From NCBI RefSeq assembly GCF_028649395.1, contig NZ_JAQSUW010000013.1, positions 83,323-147,322 of the forward strand: a stretch of 64,000 nt of DNA, in the 5' to 3' direction. The notes under the pieces were generated by a model that was given only the letters and a program-made list of their open reading frames with translations, was not told the DNA's origin and did no database searches. Below are positions 8,173-16,898 of this stretch, one piece after another. Each line of letters opens with the position of its first letter. Positions within the stretch are counted from its first letter, which is position 1. This DNA is from Pseudomonas sp. Gutcm_11s. GTDB lineage: Bacteria > Pseudomonadota > Gammaproteobacteria > Pseudomonadales > Pseudomonadaceae. The translations under genes and the position numbers were made by a program.

Positions 8173-9693
8173 ATGCCTACCGATAACAGCATGGGTTGGA
8201 CCTTCTACGGTCTGGTCGAGGACCGCTTCTACGACGACGGCAACACCTACCTGAACAACAATCCTGGCGCCTATGGCTTCGCCCCCGGCGAACAGGTGCA
8301 GGGCCAGCTGGTGCTCAGTGGCGCCGCGCTGACTGCCTACCTGGCCGCGCTGGATGGCGCCGGCGTGGGCAGCGTGACGCTGGATGCTGCCAGCGGCGTG
8401 GACTTCCAGCTACCACTGCCGCGCGTGGATGGCCTCGACGAGGGCGACTTCACGCCCTGGGCCGCGCCTGTCCTGAGCCTGAGCAGCCAGGGCCTGGAGT
8501 TGCCACTGGCCGATGCCCGGGCCTTCCTGTTCTCGCAGAGCGATGAGGACGGGCCGAATTTCTGGATGAGCCAGGCCAGCGCCGGCGGCTTCTTCTTCCG
8601 CGATGACGACGATGTGCAGATGCACTTGCTCGGCGTCTGGGTGCCCAGCGCTGCGGTGGTCGACCAGGTGATCGGTGATGACGGCGGCGAGACGCTGCAT
8701 GGCGGTGCGGACCTGAGCCTGCTGTTCGGCCGGGGCGGCAACGACTCGCTGCTGTTGCAGGGTGCCGGCTACGCCTGGGGCGGGCTCGGCGAGGACGTGC
8801 TGCGCGGCGGCAACGGCGACGACTGGCTGTACGGCGGCTATGACAACGATGTGCTCAGTGGTGGCGCTGGGGATGACCAGTTGCACGGCGAGGGCGGCGC
8901 GGACCGTATCAGCGGCGGCAGCGGCAACGACGTGATCCATGGCGATTCGCAGTGGCAGCCCGGCGGCGATGACAGGCTGTCCGGCAATGCTGGCGACGAT
9001 CGCCTATTCGGCGGCTGGGGAGACGACATCCTGCGTGGTGGCGAGGGCGCCGACTATCTCGATGGTGGGGAAGGCAACGACACTGCCGACTACGGTGAGT
9101 CGGTGACCGGCATCGCCATGTCGCTGACGACCCAGGCGGGGACATACGAGGCCGCAGGCGATGTGTTGCTGAATATCGAGAACCTCAGTGGCAGCCGCTT
9201 CTCCGACTCGCTGGGCGGCGATGCCGGCGACAATCGCCTGCATGGCGATGCCGGTGATGACTGGCTGTGGGGCGGCGGTGGCAGTGACCGGCTCTACGGC
9301 GGTGACGGCAACGACGTGCTCAACGGTGGTGTGAACCGACCCGGTGCCGTGGATGGCGCCGACTACCTCACCGGCGGCGCCGGGCGCGACAGCTTCGAGT
9401 TCCTCATGGACGAATGGGTCAGCGTGCCTGTAGGCGAGGATGGCGACTACGTCGACTTCTTCCTGCGCCTGAACTTCGGCCGCGACAGCGTGCTCGACTT
9501 CGACCCGCAGGAGGATGTGCTGACCTTCGTCGGCGGGCCGCTGAGCTTCCAGTCGCTGAGTATCAGCGAGCAGCAGACCGGTTCAGGCGAGCTGGGCACC
9601 CTGATCACCCTGGACCAGAACAGCCAGGTGTTCCTGCTCGGCGTGGTGGCCGACCAGCTGAACGATGCCAACCTGCAGTTCGTCGGGGCCTGA
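8173..9693 (+). CDS. RTX calcium-binding repeat protein
   Basis: A 506-residue acidic protein. An N-terminal domain of about 160 residues has no motif I recognise. After it come many glycine-aspartate RTX nonapeptides of the GGxGxDxLx type (GGNGDDWLYGG, GGAGDDQLHGE, GGWGDDILRGG, GGDGNDVLNGG) in two blocks, about 185-310 and 345-400. These bind calcium outside the cell. Such proteins usually leave through a type I system using a C-terminal signal, which fits the absence of a signal peptide. No type I exporter genes lie in the window. The ATG at 8173 has CGGAG 7 bp upstream. It may be an adhesin or enzyme; I cannot tell which. Confidence 0.85.
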   Translation: MPTDNSMGWTFYGLVEDRFYDDGNTYLNNNPGAYGFAPGEQVQGQLVLSGAALTAYLAALDGAGVGSVTLDAASGVDFQLPLPRVDGLDEGDFTPWAAPVLSLSSQGLELPLADARAFLFSQSDEDGPNFWMSQASAGGFFFRDDDDVQMHLLGVWVPSAAVVDQVIGDDGGETLHGGADLSLLFGRGGNDSLLLQGAGYAWGGLGEDVLRGGNGDDWLYGGYDNDVLSGGAGDDQLHGEGGADRISGGSGNDVIHGDSQWQPGGDDRLSGNAGDDRLFGGWGDDILRGGEGADYLDGGEGNDTADYGESVTGIAMSLTTQAGTYEAAGDVLLNIENLSGSRFSDSLGGDAGDNRLHGDAGDDWLWGGGGSDRLYGGDGNDVLNGGVNRPGAVDGADYLTGGAGRDSFEFLMDEWVSVPVGEDGDYVDFFLRLNFGRDSVLDFDPQEDVLTFVGGPLSFQSLSISEQQTGSGELGTLITLDQNSQVFLLGVVADQLNDANLQFVGA

Positions 9694-9832
9694 GGGCCCG
9701 GCGGGCGCGGAGTTGGCCGAAAAAACCTGACTATTCTGCGACTTGGCAAAAAGCCATCTATACCTGTCTGGTACGCCAGCATTCGTGCGCAGATCGCCGC
9801 GCCCGCCGCCTCGTTCGGGGAGACAGGGATAG

Positions 9833-12271
9833 ATGAGTCAGGAGACGGGCGCCCCGCGGGCGCGCATCACTTCGCAGTTGCTGCGGCTGGTCTGGCCGTT
9901 TGTGCTGGTCGTGCTGCTGCAGTCGCTGCTGGCGGGCGGCAGTCTCTATCTGCACTCGGCGGTGCGCGGCTACGTAGCTGGCGAGAGCATGTGGTCCAAG
10001 GGCCTCAAGGACGCCATCCACTACCTCGACCTCTACGTGCAGAGCGGTGCCGACCGCCACCTGCGCCTGTACCACGAGGCTATCGAGGTACCGCTCGGCG
10101 ACAACGATTTCCGCATCGCCATGGATCACCAGCCCGAGCCGGATCTGGAGCGTGCGCGGGCCGGCATCCTGCAGGGCAAGAACCATCCGGACGATGTCGA
10201 GGGGATGATCTGGCTGTATCGCTACTTTCGCCAGTTCAGCTATCTGCAGCGTGCCATCGAACAATGGGAGCGCGGCGACCGCTACGTGTTCGAGCTGACC
10301 ATGCTGGCCGGAGAAGTCGAGCAGCAGAGCCTGACCGGTGCGGCGACGGCAGCGCAGCGCGCGGCATGGCGCGGGCAGATCGAGGGCATCAATCTCGGCG
10401 CCACACGGGCCGCCGAACTCTTCTCGCAGATTCTCGGCGAGGCCTCGCGCGCGGTGCTCTGGCTGCTGGTGCTGGGCAACCTGTGCACCGGGGTGTTGCT
10501 GATCAGCCTGGCGGTGCTGCGCACGCGGCTCCTGTTGATCCAGCGGGCGGAAGCCGATCAGGCACTGGCAGCGGTCAAGCAGCGCGCACAGACCATCCTC
10601 GCCTCCATCGGCGACGCGGTGATCAGCCTGGATCGCGAGGGCCGCATCGCCTACATGAACGCCGCCGCCGAGCAGCTCACCGGCTGTGCTTTGCAGCAGG
10701 CCGAGGGTCGCGCCTTCGAGCAGCTGTTTTCCATTGTCGACGAGCACTCCGAGGCCAACGCCGTCTCGCCGCTGCAGCAGATACTCGCCGGCCAGGAGGA
10801 TGGCGACTACGCCAAGCTGGTGGTGCGCCAGGACGGCAGCAAGGTAGCGGTCAACCTGGTCGGCACGCCGATCCAGGAGCGCGGCCTGGTCAGCGGCGTG
10901 GTCATGGTGCTGCACGACATGACTCGTGAGCGCCAGTTCGTGGCCAGCCTGTCCTGGCAGGCCAGCCACGATGCCCTGACCGGGCTGGCCAACCGCCGCG
11001 AGTTCGAATACCGCCTGGCCCAGCTGCTGGCGCGCATGCTGCGCCAGCACGGGCGCCATGCCCTGATGTTCATCGACCTGGACCAGTTCAAGCTGGTCAA
11101 CGACACCTGTGGCCATGCCGCCGGCGATGAGCTGCTGCGGCAGGTCTGCCAGGAGCTGCAGCTGCACCTGCGCGAGGGCGATACCCTGGCGCGCCTGGGT
11201 GGCGACGAGTTCGGCGTGATCCTCGAGAACTGCCCGACCGAGGCCGCCCTGCGCGTGGCCGAGGCGCTGCGCAAGTCGGTGCAGGAGCTGCGTTTCGCCT
11301 GGGGTGGGCGGGTGTTCAGCATCAGCGCCAGCATCGGCCTGGTGCAGGTGCCGCCGGGTCAGGTGAGCCTGGCCGAACTGCTGCGCACCGCGGACCTGGC
11401 CTGTTACTCGGCCAAGGAACGTGGGCGCAACCGGGTGCACGCCTACCAGCCGGACGACTCGGAGATGTCGCACAAGGTCGGCGAGATGAGTTGGGTGCAG
11501 CGCATCCAGCGTGCCCTTGAGGAGGACCGTTTCCGCCTCTACGCGCAGCCCATCGTGCCGCTGCGCGCCGGTGAGGATGGCGGCCATGTGGAGATCCTCC
11601 TGCGCCTGCAGGAGGACGGCGAGCTGATCGCCCCCGGCAGCTTCATTCCCGCCGCCGAGCGCTATGGCCTGATGTCGCAGATCGACCGCTGGGTGGTGAG
11701 CCACACCCTGGAGATCCTCGCGCGCTTCCACGCCGAGCACCCGCATGCGCCGCAGCTGCATTGTGCGATCAACCTGTCCGGCGCCAGCATCGGCGACCGC
11801 GAGTTCCTCGCCTTCATTCGCGAGCAGCTCGGCAGCTACCCGGTGGCGCCGCAGACCATCTGCTTCGAGGTCACCGAGACGGCGGCCATCGCCAACCTGG
11901 CCGACGCCACCCACTTCATCAACGAACTCAAGGCGCTCGGCTGCCGCTTCTCGCTGGATGACTTCTGTGCCGGCATGTCGTCGTTCATGTACCTGCGCCA
12001 CCTGCCGGTGGACTACCTGAAGATCGACGGCAGCTTCGTCCGCGACCTGCTCGACGACCCCATCGACCGGGCCATGGTCGAGATGATCAACCAGATCGGC
12101 CACGTCATGGGCAAGCGCACCATCGCCGAGTTCGTCGAGACGGCGGAGATCCTCGCCGTGCTGGGCGAAATCGGCGTGGACTTCGCCCAGGGCTACCATC
12201 TGGGGCGCCCGCAGCCCTTCGCTACTTTCGCCGGGCTGCAGGTGGCAGCGCTGGCGGACCCGACCAGCTAA
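9833..12271 (+). CDS. Membrane PAS-GGDEF-EAL cyclic-di-GMP protein
   Basis: An 812-residue inner-membrane signalling protein. TM1 (about 16-40) and TM2 (about 205-230) flank a periplasmic sensor region. A PAS domain (about 255-365), GGDEF (about 375-540) and EAL (about 560-800) follow. The cyclase site is intact (GGDEF, near residues 459-463). In the EAL domain the signature reads E-I-L near 587. The other catalytic positions look present: N in AINLSG, E in FEVTETAA, the DD pair in LDDFCAG, K in DYLKIDG, E in FVET. Either activity is possible. It ends 4 bp from the convergent oxidoreductase gene. Confidence 0.9.
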   Translation: MSQETGAPRARITSQLLRLVWPFVLVVLLQSLLAGGSLYLHSAVRGYVAGESMWSKGLKDAIHYLDLYVQSGADRHLRLYHEAIEVPLGDNDFRIAMDHQPEPDLERARAGILQGKNHPDDVEGMIWLYRYFRQFSYLQRAIEQWERGDRYVFELTMLAGEVEQQSLTGAATAAQRAAWRGQIEGINLGATRAAELFSQILGEASRAVLWLLVLGNLCTGVLLISLAVLRTRLLLIQRAEADQALAAVKQRAQTILASIGDAVISLDREGRIAYMNAAAEQLTGCALQQAEGRAFEQLFSIVDEHSEANAVSPLQQILAGQEDGDYAKLVVRQDGSKVAVNLVGTPIQERGLVSGVVMVLHDMTRERQFVASLSWQASHDALTGLANRREFEYRLAQLLARMLRQHGRHALMFIDLDQFKLVNDTCGHAAGDELLRQVCQELQLHLREGDTLARLGGDEFGVILENCPTEAALRVAEALRKSVQELRFAWGGRVFSISASIGLVQVPPGQVSLAELLRTADLACYSAKERGRNRVHAYQPDDSEMSHKVGEMSWVQRIQRALEEDRFRLYAQPIVPLRAGEDGGHVEILLRLQEDGELIAPGSFIPAAERYGLMSQIDRWVVSHTLEILARFHAEHPHAPQLHCAINLSGASIGDREFLAFIREQLGSYPVAPQTICFEVTETAAIANLADATHFINELKALGCRFSLDDFCAGMSSFMYLRHLPVDYLKIDGSFVRDLLDDPIDRAMVEMINQIGHVMGKRTIAEFVETAEILAVLGEIGVDFAQGYHLGRPQPFATFAGLQVAALADPTS

Positions 12272-12275
12272 CCGG

Positions 12276-13238
12276 TCAGGGCAGAAGGATGATCTTCTCG
12301 CAGCTGCCCGGCGTGTTGACCGCCGCATAGGCTTCGGGGCCGGCGCTCAACGGCAGCTCGCTGAGCGCGGTGGGCGGCGTCAGCAGGCCCTGATCGAACA
12401 GCTTGCCGAACTCTTCGAGCATGCGTGCACAATCGGCCGGGCTGTAGAGCAGGGTGTTGACCCCGACCAGGGTGCCGCCGCGGCGGTACAGGTTGAGCGC
12501 CGGCAGCTCGACCATGCCGTCCAGCGGCGCGGCGATGTAGGCGATGCGGCCGAAGGTGGCCAGGGCGCCGACCGCGGCCGGCAGCCAGAAGCCGGTGGTA
12601 TCGAAGATCACCTCGGCGCCGCCGGGGAATACTGCCTCCACTTGCGCACCCAGCTGCTCGGCACTGCTCAGCAGCAGGCAGGCGGTGCCGCTATCCAGCA
12701 GTTGCTCCTGCAGCTGCGGATTGCGCACCGCCGCCAGCACGTCCGCGCCGAGGGCCTTGGCCAGGCCCAGTGCTGCCGTACCCACCGCGCCGTTGGCGCC
12801 GATCACCAGCACGCGGGTACCTGGGCCGACCTGGCTGCGGATCAGCGCATCCCAGGCGGTGGTGTAGGGCACGCCGAGGGCGGCGGCTTGGCTGAAGCTC
12901 AGGGAGTCCGGCTTGAGCGCGACGCCATCGGCAGGCAGGCAGATGTACTGCGCATGGCTGCCATCGCGGCTGAAACCGAGGCCCTTGCCGGTGCCCCACA
13001 CGGCCTTGCCCAGCAGATGCGCGGGGCCTTCCACCACCACGCCGGCGAAGTCACGGCCGGGCACGCGGGGCAGGGTGGTGTAGGGGAAGCGGCCGAGCAC
13101 GTTCTTCACATCGCTGGGGTTGAGGCCGGCGGCGTGCACCTGTACCAGCACCTCGCCGTCGTCAGGCTCGGGGCGGGAGAGTTCGACGTGGCGCAGGGAG
13201 GCGAGATCGCCGGTGCTGGAGAACTGCAGAGCGTGCAT
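12276..13238 (-). CDS. MDR-family oxidoreductase (quinone reductase-like)
   Basis: A 320-residue medium-chain dehydrogenase/reductase. The GroES-like N-terminal domain has the typical NPSDVKNVLGRFPY and GRDFAGVVVEG segments. The Rossmann domain has IGANGAVGTAALGLA. The structural zinc cysteine cluster is missing, so it is closer to zinc-independent quinone or enoyl reductases than to classical alcohol dehydrogenases. The cofactor is probably NADPH. The AraC-type gene lies upstream on the same strand, 124 bp away, and may control it. The substrate is unknown. Confidence 0.82.
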   Translation of the reverse strand: MHALQFSSTGDLASLRHVELSRPEPDDGEVLVQVHAAGLNPSDVKNVLGRFPYTTLPRVPGRDFAGVVVEGPAHLLGKAVWGTGKGLGFSRDGSHAQYICLPADGVALKPDSLSFSQAAALGVPYTTAWDALIRSQVGPGTRVLVIGANGAVGTAALGLAKALGADVLAAVRNPQLQEQLLDSGTACLLLSSAEQLGAQVEAVFPGGAEVIFDTTGFWLPAAVGALATFGRIAYIAAPLDGMVELPALNLYRRGGTLVGVNTLLYSPADCARMLEEFGKLFDQGLLTPPTALSELPLSAGPEAYAAVNTPGSCEKIILLP

Positions 13239-13362
13239 GGAGGGTCCTTATCGAGAGGCGAACTGCCAGGGCCGCTGGGCGCTGGCGGGTTGGGCGCAGT
13301 GTATGGCCGCTCGATCCGGGTATTCGGCCAAGGACTTCAGGCTATCGGCCAAGTTGTGGCGT

Positions 13363-14139
13363 TCAGGCGCCGAGGTTGTCGCGGTATTCGCTGGGTGTCA
13401 GGCCCAGTTCGCGGCGGAACATGTCGCTGAAACTGGCGGGCTGGTAGCCCAGCTCGCGGGCGATGCGCCCCACCGGCACACCCTGGATCAGCGCGGCGGC
13501 GGCGCTGGCCAGCTGCACCTGGCGGCGCCATTGGGCGAAGCCCATGCCCAGGTCGCGCAGCAGCAGGCGCGACAGGGTGCGCACGCTGGCACCGGCCTCC
13601 TGTGCGTGCTGCTCGAACGACAGCTCCAGCGAAGGCGCGGCCATCACCGCCTGGCACAGCTGCAGCAGGCGGCGGTCGGCGCCGTCGGGTAGTGGCACGC
13701 GCAGCTGCGAGCGGCGGGCACGGCGCAGTTCCAGCACCGCCAGTTCGGCCAGGGCGGCGTAGTAGGGCGCATCGGTCTGCTGTTCCTGCTCGACCAGGGC
13801 GACGATCAGCTCGCGCAGTAGCGTACGCACCTCGAACACCTGCACCTGGCTGTCCAGCTCGCGGGCCAGCTGCGGGCTCAGGTAGATGTTGCGCATCTGC
13901 AGTTCGGACACCACGCGGATGCCATGCGGCACGCCCGGCGGCAGCCACACGCCGCGCTGCGGCGGTACCAGCAGCGCCTCGCCGGGTGTTTCCACCCACA
14001 TGATTCCGGACACGGCATACAGCAGCTGGCCCCACTCGTGCTGGTGCGGCTCGATGAACAACCCACGCGGATAGCTGCGCGCTAAGGCGCGCAGCGGGAT
14101 GCTGGTGTTGCTCAGATCGGGGGGCGTGGCGCGGGCCAT
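13363..14139 (-). CDS. AraC-family regulator with cupin sensor domain
   Basis: A 258-residue regulator. The N-terminal cupin-like domain (about 30-110, FIEPHQHEWGQLLYAVSGIM) precedes a C-terminal pair of AraC helix-turn-helices (about 160-255, GASVRTLSRLLLRDLGMGF and IARELGYQPASFSDMFRRE). The ATG at 14139 begins the family-like sequence; a longer frame reaching 14436 has arginine-rich, non-conserved residues and would run into the hpd promoter. It is divergent from hpd and upstream of the MDR oxidoreductase on the same strand. Either could be its target; the oxidoreductase seems more likely, since hpd is usually under PhhR or HmgR-type control. Confidence 0.83.
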   Translation of the reverse strand: MARATPPDLSNTSIPLRALARSYPRGLFIEPHQHEWGQLLYAVSGIMWVETPGEALLVPPQRGVWLPPGVPHGIRVVSELQMRNIYLSPQLARELDSQVQVFEVRTLLRELIVALVEQEQQTDAPYYAALAELAVLELRRARRSQLRVPLPDGADRRLLQLCQAVMAAPSLELSFEQHAQEAGASVRTLSRLLLRDLGMGFAQWRRQVQLASAAAALIQGVPVGRIARELGYQPASFSDMFRRELGLTPSEYRDNLGA

Positions 14140-14448
14140 GGGCACCTGCTGTCGGGTTGGCTGGCGCGATCTTAGCCCAGGCGCAGACTGCTTGTATGGC
14201 CCGCGGCAGTGGCGCCGGAAAGCAGGCTGTCCAGCTTGTAAACAAATCGTGACGCCACTGGCGGAGCAGCCAGCAGGCCACGGCGGCTCGGCGAGCTGTA
14301 AGGAAAACTTGCCGAATGGCTCGGCGAGCCGGGCTGGGCGGCGCTGGACGCTGGCTTGTGCGGCCGCTCGCCGCCGGCTGTCATGGGCATAACAAACCCC
14401 TGCCGGCCCGACTGGCAGGCGCCCCAACAATAACAATCAGGAGGCGGG
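14140..14448. other. Divergent AraC/hpd intergenic region
   Basis: 309 bp without a gene. It holds two PhhR-like half-boxes (14237 and 14297), GC-rich repeats and the hpd ribosome-binding site (AGGAGGCGGG). I found no convincing -24/-12 element for hpd. Confidence 0.6.
14237..14254 (+). promoter_or_regulatory. Possible PhhR/TyrR box upstream of hpd
   Basis: TGTAAA followed at N6 by GTGACG. The left half matches the TyrR-family box TGTAAA-N6-TTTACA exactly; the right half is poor. A second weaker site (TGTAAG-N6-TTGCCG) lies 60 bp further on at 14297-14314. Hydroxyphenylpyruvate catabolism is known to be PhhR-linked in pseudomonads. Confidence 0.3.
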
Positions 14449-15531
14449 ATGAACGCCGTGGCCAAGATCGATCAGCACAACCCCATCGGTACCGACGGTT
14501 TCGAGTTCGTCGAATTCACCGCGCCCAGCGCCGAGGGCATCGAGCAGCTGCGCCAGCTGTTCAGCGCCATGGGCTTCACCGAAACGGCCAAGCACCGCTC
14601 CAAGCAGGTCTGGCTGTTCCAGCAGAACGACATCAACTTCGTGCTCAACGGCAGCCCCACCGGCCACGTCCGCGCCTTCGGCGAAAAGCACGGGCCGAGC
14701 GCCTGCGCCATGGCCTTCCGGGTGAAGAACGCAGCCCAGGCCGCCGCCTACGTGAAAGAGCAGGGCGCCACCCTGGTCGGCAGCCACGCCAACTTCGGCG
14801 AGCTGAACATTCCCTGTGTCGAGGGCATCGGCGGCTCGCTGCTGTACCTCGTCGACCGCTACGGCGACAAGAGCATCTACGACGTCGACTTCGAGTACCT
14901 CGAAGGCCGTAAGCCTAGCGACAACGCCGTCGGCCTGCAGCAGATCGACCACCTGACTCACAACGTCAAGCGTGGGCAGATGGACGTCTGGTCCGGCTTC
15001 TACGAGCGCATCGCCAACTTCCGCGAGATCCGCTACTTCGACATCGAGGGCAAGCTCACCGGCCTGTTCTCCCGCGCCATGACCGCGCCCTGCGGCAAGA
15101 TCCGCATCCCGATCAACGAGTCGGCCGACGACAAGTCGCAGATCGAGGAATTCATCCGCGAGTACCACGGCGAGGGCATCCAGCACATCGCCATGAGCAC
15201 CGACGATATCTACGAAACGGTGCGCCGCTTGCGCGCCAACGGCGTGGACTTCATGAGCACGCCGGACACCTACTATGAAAAGGTCGACAGCCGCGTGGCC
15301 GGCCACGGTGAACCGACCGCCACCCTGCGCGACCTGAACATCCTGATCGACGGGGCGCCTGATGATGACGGCATCCTGCTGCAGATCTTCACCAACACGG
15401 TGATCGGCCCGATCTTCTTCGAGATCATCCAGCGCAAGGGCAACCAGGGCTTCGGCGAGGGCAACTTCAAGGCGCTGTTCGAATCCATCGAAGAGGACCA
15501 GTTGCGTCGCGGCGTGATCTCCGAGGAGTAG
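14449..15531 (+). CDS. hpd: 4-Hydroxyphenylpyruvate dioxygenase
   Basis: A 360-residue non-haem iron dioxygenase that converts 4-hydroxyphenylpyruvate to homogentisate, the committed step of tyrosine breakdown. It has two VOC half-domains. The iron ligands can be read as His168 (QQIDHLT), His246 (GIQHIAM) and Glu325 (IFFEIIQR), at the spacing of the P. fluorescens enzyme. An AGGAGG site precedes the ATG. It heads a same-strand cluster with the homogentisate dioxygenase, fumarylacetoacetase and isomerase genes. Its substrate is supplied by PhhA and PhhC encoded near 40-42 kb. Confidence 0.97.
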   Translation: MNAVAKIDQHNPIGTDGFEFVEFTAPSAEGIEQLRQLFSAMGFTETAKHRSKQVWLFQQNDINFVLNGSPTGHVRAFGEKHGPSACAMAFRVKNAAQAAAYVKEQGATLVGSHANFGELNIPCVEGIGGSLLYLVDRYGDKSIYDVDFEYLEGRKPSDNAVGLQQIDHLTHNVKRGQMDVWSGFYERIANFREIRYFDIEGKLTGLFSRAMTAPCGKIRIPINESADDKSQIEEFIREYHGEGIQHIAMSTDDIYETVRRLRANGVDFMSTPDTYYEKVDSRVAGHGEPTATLRDLNILIDGAPDDDGILLQIFTNTVIGPIFFEIIQRKGNQGFGEGNFKALFESIEEDQLRRGVISEE

Positions 15532-15533
15532 TC

Positions 15534-15689
15534 ATGTACCGATTTTCTACTGCGCTTGCCCTGGCGGTGTTGCCGCCTCGCTCAGGTTGCTCATTGACCG
15601 ACATGTCAACTGCGCACCTTCGCGAAGCGGCGCCTAGCCAGGCCTGCGCTCGCTACGAAACTCGATACATGACAGGAGCCCGGCAATGA
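15534..15689 (+). CDS. Small ORF between hpd and homogentisate dioxygenase
   Basis: A 51-codon frame I do not recognise. It starts two bases after the hpd stop, with GAGGAG at good spacing, and its TGA overlaps the ATG of the next gene (ATGA at 15686-15689). That geometry would couple translation of the dioxygenase to it. The N-terminus is hydrophobic (MYRFSTALALAVL) with a Cys at 19, loosely like a lipoprotein signal. The rest is low in conserved features. It may be a real leader peptide or just spacer DNA. Confidence 0.3.
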   Translation: MYRFSTALALAVLPPRSGCSLTDMSTAHLREAAPSQACARYETRYMTGARQ

Positions 15690-16822
15690 GCCGCAAATGG
15701 ATCAGCTTCCCCCTGCGCGAGGGCGAGCACTCGCGCCAGGCCCACTGCGATTTCCCCGAGGGCACCTACGAGCGGGAGATGGGCCGCGAGGGCTTCTTCG
15801 GCCCGGTGACCCACCTGCACCACAAGCATCCGCCCACCGGCTGGATCGACTGGGAAGGACCGCTGCGCCCGCACGCGTTCAACTTCAACAAGATATCCAG
15901 CGAGCGTGATTGCCCGCTGGAGGCGCCGCTGACCCTGCACAACGCCGATGTGAAGTTGCGCGTGTGGAAGACCCACGGCGCCATGCGCCACCTGGTGCGC
16001 AACAGCGACGGCGACGAGCTGCTGTTCGTGCACGACGGCGCAGGGCACTTCTACTGCGACTTCGGCCACCTGGAATACCGCGACGGCGACTACCTGCTGA
16101 TCCCGCGTGGCACCGCCTGGCGCATCGAGCCAACGGTGCCCAGCCACTTCCTGCTGATCGAGAACACCGACGGCGCCTACCAGCTGCCGGACAAGGGCCT
16201 GCTCGGCCCGCAGGCGATCTTCGACCCGGCGGTGCTCGAACACCCGCATATCGACGACGCCTTCAAGGCCCAGCAGGACGAGCAGACCTGGCAGATCCGC
16301 ATCAAGCGGCGCAACCAGATCAGCACCGTCACCTATCCGTTCAACCCGCTGGATGCGGTGGGCTGGCATGGCGACAACACCGTGGTGCGCCTCAACTGGC
16401 GCGACATTCGCCCGCTGATGAGCCACCGCTACCACCTGCCGCCGTCGGCGCACACCACCTTCGTCGCCAACGGCTTCGTGGTCTGCACCTTCACCCCGCG
16501 TCCGGTCGAGAGCGACCCTGGCGCACTCAAGGTGCCGTTCTTCCACAACAACGACGACTACGACGAGGTGCTGTTCTACCACCGTGGCAACTTCTTCAGC
16601 CGCGACAACATCGAGGCTGGGATGGTGACTTTGCACCCCTGCGGCTTCCCCCACGGCCCGCACCCCAAGGCGCTGAAGAAAGCCCAGGAAGACCCGGCCA
16701 CCTTCGCCGAGGAAGTGGCGGTGATGATCGACACCCGCCGCGCGCTGGAGGTGGCCGAGGCCGCTGCCGCGGTGGACGTGCCCGAATACGTGAACTCCTG
16801 GCGTGCGCCGGGGTTGAAGTAG
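15686..16822 (+). CDS. Homogentisate 1,2-dioxygenase, short form
   Basis: A 378-residue cupin-type dioxygenase expected to open homogentisate to maleylacetoacetate. It is about 50-60 residues shorter than the usual HmgA (near 430-440). The C-terminal metal region differs from the classical one. I see His287 and Glu294 in FFHNNDDYDEVLFYH and His323 in FPHGPHP, where classical enzymes have an HRN-x-MSE spacing. Context fixes the role: hpd lies upstream, fumarylacetoacetase and isomerase lie downstream, and no other ring-cleavage enzyme is present. The start overlaps the small upstream ORF. It belongs to a bacterial subfamily distinct from human HGD-like HmgA. Confidence 0.82.
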   Translation: MSRKWISFPLREGEHSRQAHCDFPEGTYEREMGREGFFGPVTHLHHKHPPTGWIDWEGPLRPHAFNFNKISSERDCPLEAPLTLHNADVKLRVWKTHGAMRHLVRNSDGDELLFVHDGAGHFYCDFGHLEYRDGDYLLIPRGTAWRIEPTVPSHFLLIENTDGAYQLPDKGLLGPQAIFDPAVLEHPHIDDAFKAQQDEQTWQIRIKRRNQISTVTYPFNPLDAVGWHGDNTVVRLNWRDIRPLMSHRYHLPPSAHTTFVANGFVVCTFTPRPVESDPGALKVPFFHNNDDYDEVLFYHRGNFFSRDNIEAGMVTLHPCGFPHGPHPKALKKAQEDPATFAEEVAVMIDTRRALEVAEAAAAVDVPEYVNSWRAPGLK

Positions 16823-16898
16823 AAGTGCGTGGCCGTTTGGCCGCACGCACGCTGAACGAATTCCCTGGCGCGCACGGCGCGCCTAACGAGGCTGAAGC

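Noticed and set aside
9758..12328. 856-codon minus-strand frame opposite the GGDEF-EAL gene
   Set aside because: The translation is antisense Gln/His-rich sequence without domains; the plus strand has intact GGDEF and EAL domains.
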